The notes: generated from the letters alone by a model not told the origin. DNA of 49,014 nucleotides from Octadecabacter sp. (GCA_028825445.1 JAPKAD010000015.1:1-49014); one strand, 5' to 3'; counted from the stretch's first letter, positions 37,294 to 46,817 are shown. A program made the numbers and translations.

Positions 37294-37918
37294 TAACACA
37301 CTAAACCGCCGCAGGAGGATTGGACGGTTGACGTTCTTATTAATTGGCTTGTTCATCATCTTCTCTCACCTCATCCCACTCGAAACTGTTCCGCCAAGCT
37401 TGGGAGCGAGTTCACTAATTCCACTCGAACGAAACGATGCAACGTCAGCCGCTGATTTTAAAATTAACGAATTTCTTGATCCCATTCGCTGGATCGCGCC
37501 CAACTTTCTTATCTTGTTGACTGTGACATGGGTCACGCGGCGCCCATCGTTTGCACCTGTCTGGGTAATTGCAGTGTTATTTTTACTAGCTGACTTTCTG
37601 TTTCAACGTCCGCCTGGGCTTTGGACTGCACTTGTTTTGATCCTGACAGAAACTCTGCGCGGACAATCAAGGTCAATTCGATCTCTGCCTTTCTGGTTAG
37701 AATGGGTCACTGTAGCAATTGGCATAACTGTAATTTCCAGTATCTATCGGTTCATACTAATAATGGTTATAGTCCCACAGGCGCCACTGGGGCTGACAAT
37801 ACTACAGTTGGGCCTTACATTAGTTACTTATCCATTAGTTGTGTTTGTGTCCTATGCCTTGTTCGGTGTTAACCGGCCAGCACCGGGTGAAGTGGATGCC
37901 CTTGGGCATCGAATATGA
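37286..37918 (+). CDS. mreD: Rod-shape-determining membrane protein MreD
   Basis: MreD is 210 aa, a multi-span inner-membrane protein of the elongasome. Hydrophobic segments are visible at about 13-33, 67-86, 91-107, 110-125, 138-160 and 165-190. The family-typical RPPGLWTALVLILTETLRGQ segment is present. The start is ATG 37286, in the context ATGGCTGA, which overlaps the mreC stop. The longer frame from 37241 adds 15 residues that belong to the mreC overlap and is rejected. An Arg-rich N-terminus (NRRRRIGR) fits a cytoplasmic end. Confidence 0.93.
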   Translation: MADNTLNRRRRIGRLTFLLIGLFIIFSHLIPLETVPPSLGASSLIPLERNDATSAADFKINEFLDPIRWIAPNFLILLTVTWVTRRPSFAPVWVIAVLFLLADFLFQRPPGLWTALVLILTETLRGQSRSIRSLPFWLEWVTVAIGITVISSIYRFILIMVIVPQAPLGLTILQLGLTLVTYPLVVFVSYALFGVNRPAPGEVDALGHRI

Positions 37919-37934
37919 AAGTGCAGCATCAATT

Positions 37935-39905
37935 ATGAAACGCGGCCCCAAAGAAACTGAAGAAGGTGCCCGCCGATTGTCACGACGCGCGTTATTGCTT
38001 GGTGGTGTTCAGCTTGGCGTTATAGCGGCCTTGGGGGCTCGTATGGCATCAATGCAGGTTGACCAAGCCGCAGAATTTAGAATGCTGGCTGAGGAAAACC
38101 GCATTAACATTGGGCTTATTCCGCCAGCACGCGGATTGATATACGATATCAATGGTGTCGTTCTGGCTGATAACGAGCAGCATTACACAATCACAATGAC
38201 CCGTGAAGGAGCTGGCGATGTGGGTGTGGACGAAATTTTAGCTCGGCTTAACCGACTTGTCGCACTTGATCATGACCGACTTAAAAAGGCACGCGAAGAA
38301 TTGGGCGCGCGCAGTCCGTTTGTGCCTGTAACCGTTGCTCAACGCGTGTCATGGTGGGATGTCGCGCGGGTAAATGTGAACGCCCCTGCTCTGCCCGGCG
38401 TTGTCGCCGAACTGGGTCGCAGCCGCATCTATCCGCAGGGTTTGGACATGGCGCACGTCGTGGGCTATGTTGGCCCAGTAAGCGATTTTGATCTTAGCAA
38501 AATCGATGATCGTGACCCGTTGTTACAAATCCCTCGTTTTCAAATTGGAAAGACGATGGTTGAAAATAGGCTAGAACGTGACTTACGCGGTTCCGCTGGC
38601 ACCAAAAGGGTAGAAGTAAACGCCGCGGGCCGCGTTATGCGCGAGCTAGACCGCATAGAGGGTACACCAGGTGCAGATGTGCAATTGACCGTCGATGCAC
38701 GGTTGCAAAACTACATTCAAGCGAGGCTGAGTGGTGAATCAGCCGCAGCCATCGTGATTGATGTGACAAACGGTGACGTGGTTGGAATTGGGTCCGCACC
38801 AAGCTACGATCCGAATGTTTTCGTCCAAGGCATTTCAGTTGCCTTATGGGATGAATTAAACGAACGTGATGTGCACTCCAGTCTGCACCGTCGTCCACTG
38901 GCTGCTAAGACGGTCCAAGGCACCTACCCACCAGGGTCGACATTTAAAATGGTGACAGCACTTGCTGCCCTTGAAGATGGGGCCATTGGTCCAGACGAAA
39001 CTGTACGCTGTGTCGGGCATGCGGATGTGTCTGACGTGCGGTTCCATTGCTGGAAAAGGGCCGGTCACGGTAATATGAACCTAAACGAAAGCCTAAAACA
39101 GTCCTGCGATGTTTATTATTACGATATCAGCCAGCGCGTTGGTATAGATAAGATCGCCGCAATGGGTCGCAAATTGGGTCTGGGAGAGCGCCACGATTTA
39201 CCAATGTCCGCAATCCGGACAGGTATTATGCCAGACAAAGCATGGAAACGCGACGCGCGCGGCGAAGATTGGCGTATTGGTGACACTGTAAACGCAAGCA
39301 TTGGACAAGGCTACGTATTGACCTCCCCATTACAACTTGCTGTGATGACAGCGCGCATCGCAACAGGGCGTGCTGTCAAACCACGCCTTGTGCGTTCAAT
39401 TAACGGGGTAGATGAACCGTCAGGCGCGGGTGAAAGCCTCGGCCTAAACGAAAACAACCTGCGCCGCGTGCGCAGTGCGATGTATGACGTGTCCAATCAT
39501 CCGCGCGGCACCGGCTATCGCACCCGCATCGCCACCGAAGAATTTCGCATAGCAGGTAAAACTGGCACCAGCCAAGTGCGCAGCATTACGCAGGCAGAAA
39601 GAGAAGTCGGCGTCACCAACAACGAGGACCTGCCATGGAATAGACGTGATCATGCGCTTTTTGTGGCATACGCTCCAGCTGATAATCCTAAATATGCAGT
39701 CGCAGTTGTTGTTGAACATGGCGGAGGTGGATCTACAACCGCAGCACCCATTGCACGCGATGTCATGCTGCAGGCACTTTACGAAGGCAAACCGCCATTA
39801 TCCGCATATCCGTCAGCCACGCGCGGTCAGATTGCAGATCAACAACGCCGCCTGGATCTACTGATCCGCGACATCCAGCCTGGCCGCGATACGGACGAGG
39901 TCTGA
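37935..39905 (+). CDS. mrdA: Penicillin-binding protein 2 (elongation transpeptidase)
   Basis: PBP2 (656 aa) is a class B transpeptidase that cross-links sidewall peptidoglycan made by RodA. The active-site Ser is about residue 335 in PPGSTFKMV (SxxK). SxN is SCD in KQSCDVYYYDIS, as usual for PBP2. KTG is at about 542-544 in AGKTGTSQV. The N-terminal anchor LSRRALLLGGVQLGVIAALG has a twin-arginine-like pattern typical of PBP2 in this bacterial group. The start ATG 37935 is 16 bases after the mreD stop; the open frame from 37839 overlaps mreD and is a shadow. It overlaps rodA by one base (TGATG). Confidence 0.95.
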   Translation: MKRGPKETEEGARRLSRRALLLGGVQLGVIAALGARMASMQVDQAAEFRMLAEENRINIGLIPPARGLIYDINGVVLADNEQHYTITMTREGAGDVGVDEILARLNRLVALDHDRLKKAREELGARSPFVPVTVAQRVSWWDVARVNVNAPALPGVVAELGRSRIYPQGLDMAHVVGYVGPVSDFDLSKIDDRDPLLQIPRFQIGKTMVENRLERDLRGSAGTKRVEVNAAGRVMRELDRIEGTPGADVQLTVDARLQNYIQARLSGESAAAIVIDVTNGDVVGIGSAPSYDPNVFVQGISVALWDELNERDVHSSLHRRPLAAKTVQGTYPPGSTFKMVTALAALEDGAIGPDETVRCVGHADVSDVRFHCWKRAGHGNMNLNESLKQSCDVYYYDISQRVGIDKIAAMGRKLGLGERHDLPMSAIRTGIMPDKAWKRDARGEDWRIGDTVNASIGQGYVLTSPLQLAVMTARIATGRAVKPRLVRSINGVDEPSGAGESLGLNENNLRRVRSAMYDVSNHPRGTGYRTRIATEEFRIAGKTGTSQVRSITQAEREVGVTNNEDLPWNRRDHALFVAYAPADNPKYAVAVVVEHGGGGSTTAAPIARDVMLQALYEGKPPLSAYPSATRGQIADQQRRLDLLIRDIQPGRDTDEV

Positions 39906-41044
39906 TGAGTTATCTTGAATACCAGCTCAAGTTTGTTCCTGTCGGCTTTCGCAAGCTTTTGTATTTAAATTGGCCAATTGTCGCTTTAGTCACGGCAGTA
40001 TCAGGATTTGGTTTCTTGATGCTTTATTCTGTCGCTGGCGGGTCGATGACCCCCTGGGCAAGCCCACAAATTCAACGGTTTGGCCTTGGTATTGCTGTGA
40101 TGATGGGCATGGCGATGGTCCCCATTTGGTTTTGGCGTAATTTAGCAGTCGTTGGGTATTCATTGGCCTTAGCCTTACTGGTACTCGTCGAATTCATTGG
40201 TGCAGAACGTAATGGTTCGCAGCGTTGGCTCGACATGGGGTCTATTGATTTACAGCCCTCTGAACTGATGAAGATCACGCTAGTTGTGCTACTGGCCGCA
40301 TATTATGATTGGCTACCCCTAAACAAAGTCAGCAAACCACAATGGATCATTCTACCCCTTCTGTTTATCGCAGCACCCGCCTATCTAGTACTGAGTCAAC
40401 CCGATCTTGGCACGACCGTTCTATTGGTATCAGGGGGTGGCGCAATTATGTTCTTGGCGGGTGTTCACTGGGCCTATTTCGCAACTGTGATTGCTAGCGC
40501 TTTAGCCCTTGTAACTGCAGTGTTTCAGACGCGTAGCACTGGCTGGCAAATGCTCAAAGACTACCAATACCGCCGCATCGATACTTTTATAGACCCTACC
40601 CAAGATCCGTTGGGTGCTGGTTATCACATCACTCAAGCCAAGATTGCGTTGGGATCAGGTGGTTGGACGGGGCGTGGTTTCATGCAAGGCACACAAAGCC
40701 GTCTGAATTTTCTACCCGAAAAACACACTGATTTTATCTTTACTACCTTGGCAGAAGAGTTCGGCTTTATCGGTGCATTCGGCCTACTCATCTTGTACAC
40801 GCTGATCATAATCTTTTGTGTACAATCCGCTATGACCAACAAAGATCGCTTTGCGTCCCTTGTGACAATGGGTGTCGCAGTGACGTTCTTTTTGTTCTTT
40901 GCAGTTAATATGGCTATGGTAATGGGTCTCGCGCCTGTTGTTGGGGTGCCCTTGCCACTTGTCAGCTATGGCGGATCCGCAATGCTAGTCCTAATGGTTG
41001 CGTTCGGACTTGTTCAGTCCGCCCACGTGCACAAACCGCGATGA
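39905..41044 (+). CDS. rodA: Peptidoglycan glycosyltransferase RodA (SEDS family)
   Basis: RodA is a 379-aa, ten-helix SEDS protein that polymerises lipid II into glycan strands as the partner of PBP2. Family motifs are GSQRWLDMGSIDLQPSELMK, the catalytic-Asp region after QPDLGTTVLL, the GAGYHITQAKIALGSGGWTGRGF block, LPEKHTDFIFTTLAEEFGF and the final VPLPLVSYGGSAML. The start codon overlaps the mrdA stop (TGATG) and has GAGGT 3-8 bases upstream. Its stop overlaps the next gene by ATGA. Confidence 0.97.
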   Translation: MSYLEYQLKFVPVGFRKLLYLNWPIVALVTAVSGFGFLMLYSVAGGSMTPWASPQIQRFGLGIAVMMGMAMVPIWFWRNLAVVGYSLALALLVLVEFIGAERNGSQRWLDMGSIDLQPSELMKITLVVLLAAYYDWLPLNKVSKPQWIILPLLFIAAPAYLVLSQPDLGTTVLLVSGGGAIMFLAGVHWAYFATVIASALALVTAVFQTRSTGWQMLKDYQYRRIDTFIDPTQDPLGAGYHITQAKIALGSGGWTGRGFMQGTQSRLNFLPEKHTDFIFTTLAEEFGFIGAFGLLILYTLIIIFCVQSAMTNKDRFASLVTMGVAVTFFLFFAVNMAMVMGLAPVVGVPLPLVSYGGSAMLVLMVAFGLVQSAHVHKPR

Positions 41045-41982
41045 TCAGAAAAACTCCCATCCGGGTATTATTTTCCGCTGGCGATGCAGCTTGGCCTGAA
41101 TATATCGCTGCACTACCGCCTGCATTTACCGCACAAGGCTTACTAGTTGATCTGTCGCGCAAGCATGCGCCTAAAACGGTTGATTATATCATTGCCGCTC
41201 CGAATGGCCCCATACAAAATTTCAAACCGTTCACCCGCTGTAAGGCTGTGCTAAACCTTTGGGCGGGCGTCGAAGATATCGCGACCAATAAGACCCTAAC
41301 ACAACCGCTCGCACGTATGGTCGACCCAGGCCTGACGGAAGGCATGGTCGAATGGGTTATCGGGCACACTATGCGCCATCACCTAGGCATAGACGATCAC
41401 ATCAACGGGCAAGATGGCATTTGGCGCAACGCCTTTCCACCACTAGCACAGCATAGACCAGTGACAATCCTAGGCCTTGGAGCGCTTGGCGCCGCATGTG
41501 CCAGAATGCTCACTAACTTGGGTTTTCCTGTAACCGGATGGAGCCGTTCACAAAAAGATATCGCAAATGTGATCTGCTTATCTGGCAATGACAGGTTGCG
41601 TGACTCCTTGAAAGATGCCCAAATTGTTATCCTTTTGCTTCCTCTGACCGATGCGACAACTAATATCATGAATATCGAAAGACTGGCGCTTCTTGCAGAT
41701 GGCGCATTTATCATCAATCCTGGGCGAGGCCCCCTAATCAACGACGATGCGCTTCTTAACGCTCTTGATCAGAATATTGCCCACGCAACACTGGACGTTT
41801 TCCGGACTGAACCATTGCCAAAAAAGCACTTCTTCTGGGCACACCCTAAGGTAACAGTCACACCGCATATCGCATCCACAACGCGGGCTGGCACAGCCTC
41901 ACTTTGCATCGCCGAAAACATTCGGCGCGGCGAGGATGGCTTACCTTTCCTGCACCTCGTAGATCGAAGTGAAGGCTACTAA
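41041..41982 (+). CDS. D-2-hydroxyacid dehydrogenase, glyoxylate/hydroxypyruvate reductase A type
   Basis: This 313-aa NAD(P)-dependent dehydrogenase is of the GhrA kind. The Rossmann motif is LGLGALGAACARML. The catalytic Arg is in NPGRGPLINDDAL, the Glu in DVFRTEPLP and the His in PHIAS. It would reduce glyoxylate or hydroxypyruvate in the cytoplasm. It overlaps rodA by four bases (ATGA), so it is translationally coupled to the rod-shape operon, although no direct link with cell-wall synthesis is known. The start follows no separate ribosome site, in agreement with coupling. The exact substrate is not determined by sequence. Confidence 0.88.
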   Translation: MIRKTPIRVLFSAGDAAWPEYIAALPPAFTAQGLLVDLSRKHAPKTVDYIIAAPNGPIQNFKPFTRCKAVLNLWAGVEDIATNKTLTQPLARMVDPGLTEGMVEWVIGHTMRHHLGIDDHINGQDGIWRNAFPPLAQHRPVTILGLGALGAACARMLTNLGFPVTGWSRSQKDIANVICLSGNDRLRDSLKDAQIVILLLPLTDATTNIMNIERLALLADGAFIINPGRGPLINDDALLNALDQNIAHATLDVFRTEPLPKKHFFWAHPKVTVTPHIASTTRAGTASLCIAENIRRGEDGLPFLHLVDRSEGY

Positions 41983-42048
41983 ACCTTGTCTTTGCTTTTG
42001 AAAAATCTCACTGGCGGGGGCAGAGCATCACCCCTAAAGCACACGCAC

Positions 42049-42882
42049 TTAATGCAACTTGGGTGGCTTGTTCGGATTCATGCCTGGATTTGCACCCGGC
42101 TGGCCATTTGAAGTGCCTGGCATCTGTGGCGCTGGTAAATCGAACCGTAGTCCAACTTTTGCGACCCTTCCAGATAAGGTATCACCCCCTGCCAGATGCG
42201 CAACATCCAGCATGCCCACTTCGATACCAGAGAACACCAATGCCTCATTAACAGCTGCAGTCAACGCGCCCTCAGCACCTTCAATCGTGCCAACAAATGC
42301 CAGCATATGCCCGCGCCCACCACCCTCATAGGTGACACCACAAAGATAGGCCTCAATCGCCAACCCTGCTGCAATAGCCAGCTTTCGATCTAGCGCTTTC
42401 AGCAAAACGTCAGGTAAACCAGCAGGAGCAGTCAGTTCCATAATTTGGCCATTCACTTCCTCAGGATCAGCCCCCAATGTTTGCGCCAACCAATCCACAG
42501 CTTCAGCGGGAACCAGCATCGCGGACGGGGCCACGCCCATGTTCAGCGCCATCCCAATCCGCTGGCCTTCCAGCATCTGCGCCATGCCACGCCCAGACAG
42601 CGCTGCATATGGTGCAATCTCTTTTCCGTAAAATTCAGACATTCGTGCCTCACGATCAAAAATCAAAACAAACTTTTGGTCCTCTGCTTCAAACATAGCA
42701 GGGGAAATATTATCTCCTTCGACCTCTGCTTCAAGCAACATAAACAGTTCAGACTCTGCCAGCCGTTCATAAAATTGCAACCGCGCCAGATCATTGGCAT
42801 CATCAGCGGTCATTGCAGCGTGGGCTCGATCAATTTCAGTTGTTTCTATTTCAGTTAGCTTTGTTTCAATTAGTTCAGTCAT
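42049..42882 (-). CDS. SseB-like family protein
   Basis: This 277-aa cytoplasmic protein resembles the SseB family: an N-terminal domain reading LARLQFYERLAESELFMLLE, then FVLIFDREARMSEF, then a middle segment GMALNMGVAPSAMLVPAEAV. The last 30 residues are a Pro/Gly/Asn-rich disordered tail (PQMPGTSNGQPGANPGMNPN). The first 20 residues repeat Ile-Glu-Thr-like units. The function of SseB-like proteins outside Salmonella secretion is unknown, and no type III secretion gene is nearby. Its start overlaps the upstream UDG-like gene by 8 bases (ATGACTGA), so the two are coupled. Confidence 0.75.
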   Translation of the reverse strand: MTELIETKLTEIETTEIDRAHAAMTADDANDLARLQFYERLAESELFMLLEAEVEGDNISPAMFEAEDQKFVLIFDREARMSEFYGKEIAPYAALSGRGMAQMLEGQRIGMALNMGVAPSAMLVPAEAVDWLAQTLGADPEEVNGQIMELTAPAGLPDVLLKALDRKLAIAAGLAIEAYLCGVTYEGGGRGHMLAFVGTIEGAEGALTAAVNEALVFSGIEVGMLDVAHLAGGDTLSGRVAKVGLRFDLPAPQMPGTSNGQPGANPGMNPNKPPKLH

Positions 42883-43459
42883 TTAAAACCTCTTTCACAC
42901 GGGCGCGCAGTGAAGGCAGAATATCTTCTGCAGACCACGAATTTTTCTTTAGCCATCCGATATTGCGCCATGATGAATGAGGCAAGACAAAGGTGTCAGG
43001 CACATGGCCATCCGACTCCGCAACAGTTCCTATAACAATTATTTTCAGACCTAGATAATAGCTGTGCCCGGATGCACCAATTAAAATGCGCAAATGCACA
43101 TATAGAAAGTCCCCTATAACGCGATTATAACATGTTTGGCCACAAATCTTAGGTGGCAGTTGGTCAGACCATCTTCCATAATAACCAGAAAAATAATAGG
43201 CTGTCAGCTCTTTTGTGACACAATTTCGATCATAAAATATAGCATTATTAAGATCTAACCAGCCACGCAAAGGATCTTCTAACAAATCCGTAAATCGGCG
43301 ACCACTTTTGTGTACAATCATTCCAGGGGTCTGCCCTGCAACCAACAACCGCGCCGTTCGCTTAAACCAGATAAATGAACGTGACGCATATGAAGTGTGC
43401 GTGGGTGCGAAACAATCAGCACACGGAGTGCAGTCAGCAATTTGGGAGCCTCTTGTCAT
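42875..43459 (-). CDS. Uracil-DNA glycosylase-like protein
   Basis: This 194-aa protein belongs to the UDG-like superfamily found in alphaproteobacteria. VAGQTPGMIVHKSGRRFTDL holds the motif I water-activating loop. LPHSSWRNIGWLKKNSW corresponds to the DNA-intercalation/His motif near the C-terminus (family form LPHPSWRN). A cysteine-rich N-terminus (CTPCADC) could bind metal, but the four-Cys Fe-S pattern of family 4 UDGs is not complete. Codons upstream of ATG 43459 begin with TTG and are not needed. DNA-repair activity is inferred from the family, not shown. It forms a coupled pair with the SseB-like gene. Confidence 0.75.
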   Translation of the reverse strand: MTRGSQIADCTPCADCFAPTHTSYASRSFIWFKRTARLLVAGQTPGMIVHKSGRRFTDLLEDPLRGWLDLNNAIFYDRNCVTKELTAYYFSGYYGRWSDQLPPKICGQTCYNRVIGDFLYVHLRILIGASGHSYYLGLKIIVIGTVAESDGHVPDTFVLPHSSWRNIGWLKKNSWSAEDILPSLRARVKEVLND

Positions 43460-43490
43460 AAAATACAAGTATACCAAATGAACTGTTAGA

Positions 43491-43503
43491 CCAGCTAAGC
43501 TGG
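43491..43503. promoter_or_regulatory. Palindrome CCAGCT-A-AGCTGG in the UDG/kpsT divergent promoter region
   Basis: A perfect 6-bp-arm inverted repeat lies 32 bases upstream of the UDG-like start and 171 bases upstream of kpsT. It is a possible operator. Confidence 0.4.
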
Positions 43504-43604
43504 AGGTAAGTCTGTCAATTCAGATCAAATTTTTGATAATTACGTTGTAAAAATATTAGCTCCACCAACATATTATAGCCAGAATTTACACTTATTAGAG
43601 ACAA

Positions 43605-43622
43605 TGACAGGTTAATCTGTCA
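43605..43622. promoter_or_regulatory. Inverted repeat TGACAG-N6-CTGTCA upstream of kpsT
   Basis: Perfect 6-bp arms flank GTTAAT, ending 52 bases before the kpsT start. The shape is that of a dimeric repressor or activator site. It may control the capsule genes. Confidence 0.45.
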
Positions 43623-43633
43623 CCTAATGCAAA

Positions 43634-43648
43634 GGCTCAAAAAGAGCC
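43634..43648. promoter_or_regulatory. Hairpin GGCTC-AAAAA-GAGCC in the kpsT leader
   Basis: A perfect 5-bp stem lies 26 bases before the kpsT start. No T-run follows on either strand, so it is not a standard terminator. It could fold in the kpsT 5' leader. Confidence 0.4.
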
Positions 43649-43673
43649 CGATCCGAGGTAATATAGACATCCA

Positions 43674-44369
43674 ATGCTTGAGTTTGTGAACGTCAGCAAA
43701 TCGTTTTGGACGGGGACCCAGCGCAAGGTTATCCTTGATCGCGCTAATTTTCGTGTTGAATTGGGAAGATCTATGGGCATTCTGGCTCCAAACGGCACCG
43801 GTAAGACAACAATTATCAACATGATGGCGGGGCTTGAGAAACCCGATGAAGGCCAAGTTAATCGTGCCTGCCGAGTTTCTTTTCCATTGGGCTTTATGGG
43901 TGGAGTCGTAAACCGCCACACAGCGCGTGAAAACAGCCGCTTTATTGCCCGCTTGTATGGTCTAGACCCTGATTACGTTGAAGCGTTTTGCCGCTGGATG
44001 GCAGGAATAGAGGAATACTTCGACATGCCAGTGGGCACCTATTCCCAAGGTATGCGGGCACGTTTCACATTTTCATTGATGCTTAGCCTCGATTTTGACA
44101 TCTACTTGATTGACGAAGGCATGCCGCAAACCACAGATGTGGAGTTCAACCGCAAAGCAGGACAGGTTCTCAAGGAGCGATTGGTCGATACGACGGTCAT
44201 CATTGTCTCTCACCAAGCAGACACGCTTGAAAGATTCACCCGATCAGCCGCCGTTCTTAAAGACGGTCAGTTGATCATGTTTGACACCTTGGAAGAAGCG
44301 AAACAGGTTTATGACTACGAAGCCCAGGGCACAAAAATTCCGAATACGACGCAGTTCGAGCACGGCTAA
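43674..44369 (+). CDS. kpsT: Capsule polysaccharide export ABC ATPase, KpsT type
   Basis: This 231-aa ATPase of the capsule/O-antigen export group powers export of the polymer across the inner membrane with the permease KpsM. Walker A is APNGTGKT (38-45). The signature is YSQGMRARF rather than LSGGQ, as in KpsT. Walker B is IYLIDEGM, and the H-loop is VSHQAD. The insert GFMGGVVNRHTARENSRFIA is typical of the capsule type. No kpsM is present in the window; KpsE follows directly. The ribosome site is weak (GAGGT 14 bases upstream). Confidence 0.9.
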   Translation: MLEFVNVSKSFWTGTQRKVILDRANFRVELGRSMGILAPNGTGKTTIINMMAGLEKPDEGQVNRACRVSFPLGFMGGVVNRHTARENSRFIARLYGLDPDYVEAFCRWMAGIEEYFDMPVGTYSQGMRARFTFSLMLSLDFDIYLIDEGMPQTTDVEFNRKAGQVLKERLVDTTVIIVSHQADTLERFTRSAAVLKDGQLIMFDTLEEAKQVYDYEAQGTKIPNTTQFEHG

Positions 44370-45984
44370 CGCTGTTGCTGCGCCCAGTTCGACACCAAAG
44401 CAGGCTGGCCCAGTTACATCAACTCGGCAACCCAGTTCTCAGGATGAGTCCAAACTCCTGCCTGATCCTGTCTCAAGCGCTGTGGACAGCCCAGCCACCG
44501 TATCATCCCAGACAGACATTGATGCGATCAGACAAGAAAATCTGACAGGCCGCCAATTGCGCATGGCACGGCGTGTGGCGCAAAAGAATGGTCTAGAGAT
44601 GACGTCTGATTTCGATGCAGTGCGACAGTTACGCAAGCTGGGTGTGGATCCCTTCCAACGTGCCAATGGTTTTAATCTTGTCACGCCAAATGACGACCAA
44701 ACTAAAATAACCATCGGTCAGATGCAGGCTGCGTCGAATAAAATATCTGCGAGACAGGAAAAGGTCCAATTGCCTCAAACTGTGCAGCGCAGGCAAAGCT
44801 TGCCGTCTACCCAGATTGGCACAGATGTTAATCCAGCGGATTTTCGGGCTGGTGAAATTCGTCATATCCAGATGGATATCGCCAAAAGGCGCCGCAAAAA
44901 CATCATCTCGCTCGTAGTACGTCTGGCGATGTTTGTGTTCTTACCAACAATTGCAGCCAGCTATTATTTTTACGTTATTGCAACACCAATGTTTGGCACG
45001 CATTCCCAAATGGTTATCAAACAAGCCGAAAGTTCTCGCAGCGGTGGATTGGGTAGCCTGTTTCAGGGAACTGGCCTTGCCACCCAAACTGACAGCACAA
45101 CGGTGCAATCCTACATGACGTCACTTGAGGCCTTTATACGCCTCGATAAAGACCATGGGTTTACTGAACACTTCTCAGACCCCAACATCGATTCAGTCCA
45201 GAGGCTGGCAAATGATGCCACCCGCGACGATGCCTATGATGTATTTCTGGACCATGTCCAAATTGGCTATGATCCCACAGAAGGGTTCCTAAAGATGGAG
45301 GTAATCGCGGCTAATCCTTCCAAAAGTCAAGAATTTTCCGAAGCGTTAATTGGTTACGCGGAAGAACAGATCAACCAGCAAACACAAAGAGTCCGCGAAG
45401 ATCAGATGTCAGGCGCCCAAGAGGCCTATGCAGGCGCGGAAACTCGTCGAGTTAACGCTCTTAAAGAACTTGTACGTATCCAAGAAGAAGTACAACAAAG
45501 CGATCCCATTGCTCAATCTGCAGCACTGCAACAGCGGATCACAACCCTTGAAATCCGGCTTGACGATGGACGCTTGAACCTTGCAAGTCTTTTGGAAAAT
45601 AGCCGTCCAAATTCTGCCTCCCTGAACGCCACAGAGTCTGAAATTAGGCGTCTTGAAAATCAAATCGGACTGCTTCGCAATGAATTGTCAGGCGGCAACG
45701 GTGGCTCACTAGTATCCAATAACGCACGCCTCCGGCAAGCCGAAGAAAACTATGTTTTCCAGGTCGCCAACGTTCAGGCCACCCTTATACAAGTGGACAC
45801 AGCACGAATTGAAGCTACCCGGCAAAATCTTTATTTAACGATCTCAGTACCCCCCATAGCGCCAGATTCCCCAACCTACCCAAAAGCTTTTGAAAACACG
45901 GTCTTGGCGTTTCTGATTTTTTCAGGCATCTATATGATGGTTTCTCTCACAGTTTCTATCCTTCGTGAACAGGTAAGCTCTTAA
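44311..45984 (+). CDS. kpsE: Capsule polysaccharide export inner-membrane protein, KpsE type
   Basis: This 557-aa polysaccharide co-polymerase/adaptor spans the periplasm between the KpsMT exporter and the outer-membrane channel. It has a long cytoplasmic Pro/Ser/Thr-rich N-terminal part (about 1-195), then a membrane helix (about 198-225, [20 protein letters not shown]). A periplasmic domain with coiled coil follows (about 365-510), then a C-terminal membrane helix (about 529-552). [17 protein letters not shown] before the last helix is the proline-rich PCP motif. The start at 44311 ([14 protein letters not shown]) overlaps kpsT by 59 bases; ATG 44281 is also in frame but less likely. The N-terminal extension is longer than in E. 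coli KpsE. It overlaps kdsA by one base. Confidence 0.87.
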   Translation: MTTKPRAQKFRIRRSSSTANAVAAPSSTPKQAGPVTSTRQPSSQDESKLLPDPVSSAVDSPATVSSQTDIDAIRQENLTGRQLRMARRVAQKNGLEMTSDFDAVRQLRKLGVDPFQRANGFNLVTPNDDQTKITIGQMQAASNKISARQEKVQLPQTVQRRQSLPSTQIGTDVNPADFRAGEIRHIQMDIAKRRRKNIISLVVRLAMFVFLPTIAASYYFYVIATPMFGTHSQMVIKQAESSRSGGLGSLFQGTGLATQTDSTTVQSYMTSLEAFIRLDKDHGFTEHFSDPNIDSVQRLANDATRDDAYDVFLDHVQIGYDPTEGFLKMEVIAANPSKSQEFSEALIGYAEEQINQQTQRVREDQMSGAQEAYAGAETRRVNALKELVRIQEEVQQSDPIAQSAALQQRITTLEIRLDDGRLNLASLLENSRPNSASLNATESEIRRLENQIGLLRNELSGGNGGSLVSNNARLRQAEENYVFQVANVQATLIQVDTARIEATRQNLYLTISVPPIAPDSPTYPKAFENTVLAFLIFSGIYMMVSLTVSILREQVSS

Positions 45985-46817
45985 TGAAAAACGTACAGCT
46001 TGGGTCGGTTACAGCCTCCAACGACCACCCTTTGACGATTATTGCAGGTCCATGCCAGCTGGAATCTTTAATCCATGCTCGCATGATTGCCGAAAAGATG
46101 GCAAAAGTCTGTGATGCCCATGGTGCACAGTTTGTGTTCAAAGGTAGTTATGACAAAGCCAACCGGACGTCTCTTTCTGGAAAGCGAGGACTGGGCATAG
46201 ACGAAGGCCTTGCAATTCATGCCGCAATCAAATCTGAATTTGGTTGTCCAGTACTGACCGACATCCATACGGCCAATGAATGCGCCGCAGTGGCTAAAGT
46301 CGTGGATATTCTGCAAATACCTGCATTTCTTTGTCGCCAAACTGATCTTTTATTGGCAGCGGGTGAAACGGGTGCTGCGATAAACATCAAAAAGGGCCAG
46401 TTTCTGGCTCCGTGGGATATGGCCAATGTCGTTTCTAAAATTGAATCCACATGCAATACACGCATTCTATTAACAGAACGTGGTGTCTCGTTTGGCTACA
46501 ATGCCCTCGTGACTGACATGCGTTCTTTGCCTGAAATGATGAAAACTGGATACCCAGTGGTAATGGATGCAACGCACGCCGTCGCTCAGCCAGGTGGTCT
46601 TGGCGGTTCAAGCGGTGGACAACGTGAATTCGCCCCGGTTCTGGCCCGTGCTGCTGTTGCGATTGGCATCAGTGCCGTATTTTTAGAAACTCATGAAGAC
46701 CCCGACAGTGCACCATCAGACGGACCCAACATGATTGCATTGCATGATATGAACGGTATTCTTAAAACACTAATGGCTCTTGATAAAGTTGCTAAGGCAG
46801 ACCCCGTACGACTTTAA
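45984..46817 (+). CDS. kdsA: 2-dehydro-3-deoxyphosphooctonate aldolase (Kdo-8-P synthase)
   Basis: This 277-aa KdsA condenses phosphoenolpyruvate with D-arabinose 5-phosphate to give Kdo 8-phosphate. Motifs are [52 protein letters not shown] and [11 protein letters not shown]. The position before KANRTS carries Asp (SYDKANRTS), where other enzymes have Phe; the family allows variation here. It starts inside the kpsE stop (TAATG), so it is coupled to capsule export. Kdo is both a lipopolysaccharide core sugar and the linker that anchors group 2 capsules, so the location suggests a capsule-dedicated supply. The stop codon lies within a 14-bp palindrome (46809-46822). Confidence 0.95.
   Translation: MKNVQLGSVTASNDHPLTIIAGPCQLESLIHARMIAEKMAKVCDAHGAQFVFKGSYDKANRTSLSGKRGLGIDEGLAIHAAIKSEFGCPVLTDIHTANECAAVAKVVDILQIPAFLCRQTDLLLAAGETGAAINIKKGQFLAPWDMANVVSKIESTCNTRILLTERGVSFGYNALVTDMRSLPEMMKTGYPVVMDATHAVAQPGGLGGSSGGQREFAPVLARAAVAIGISAVFLETHEDPDSAPSDGPNMIALHDMNGILKTLMALDKVAKADPVRL

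Noticed and set aside
43634-43648. Hairpin considered as a terminator between the divergent genes
   Set aside because: The A/T run is in the loop, not after the stem, and neither flanking gene ends there.
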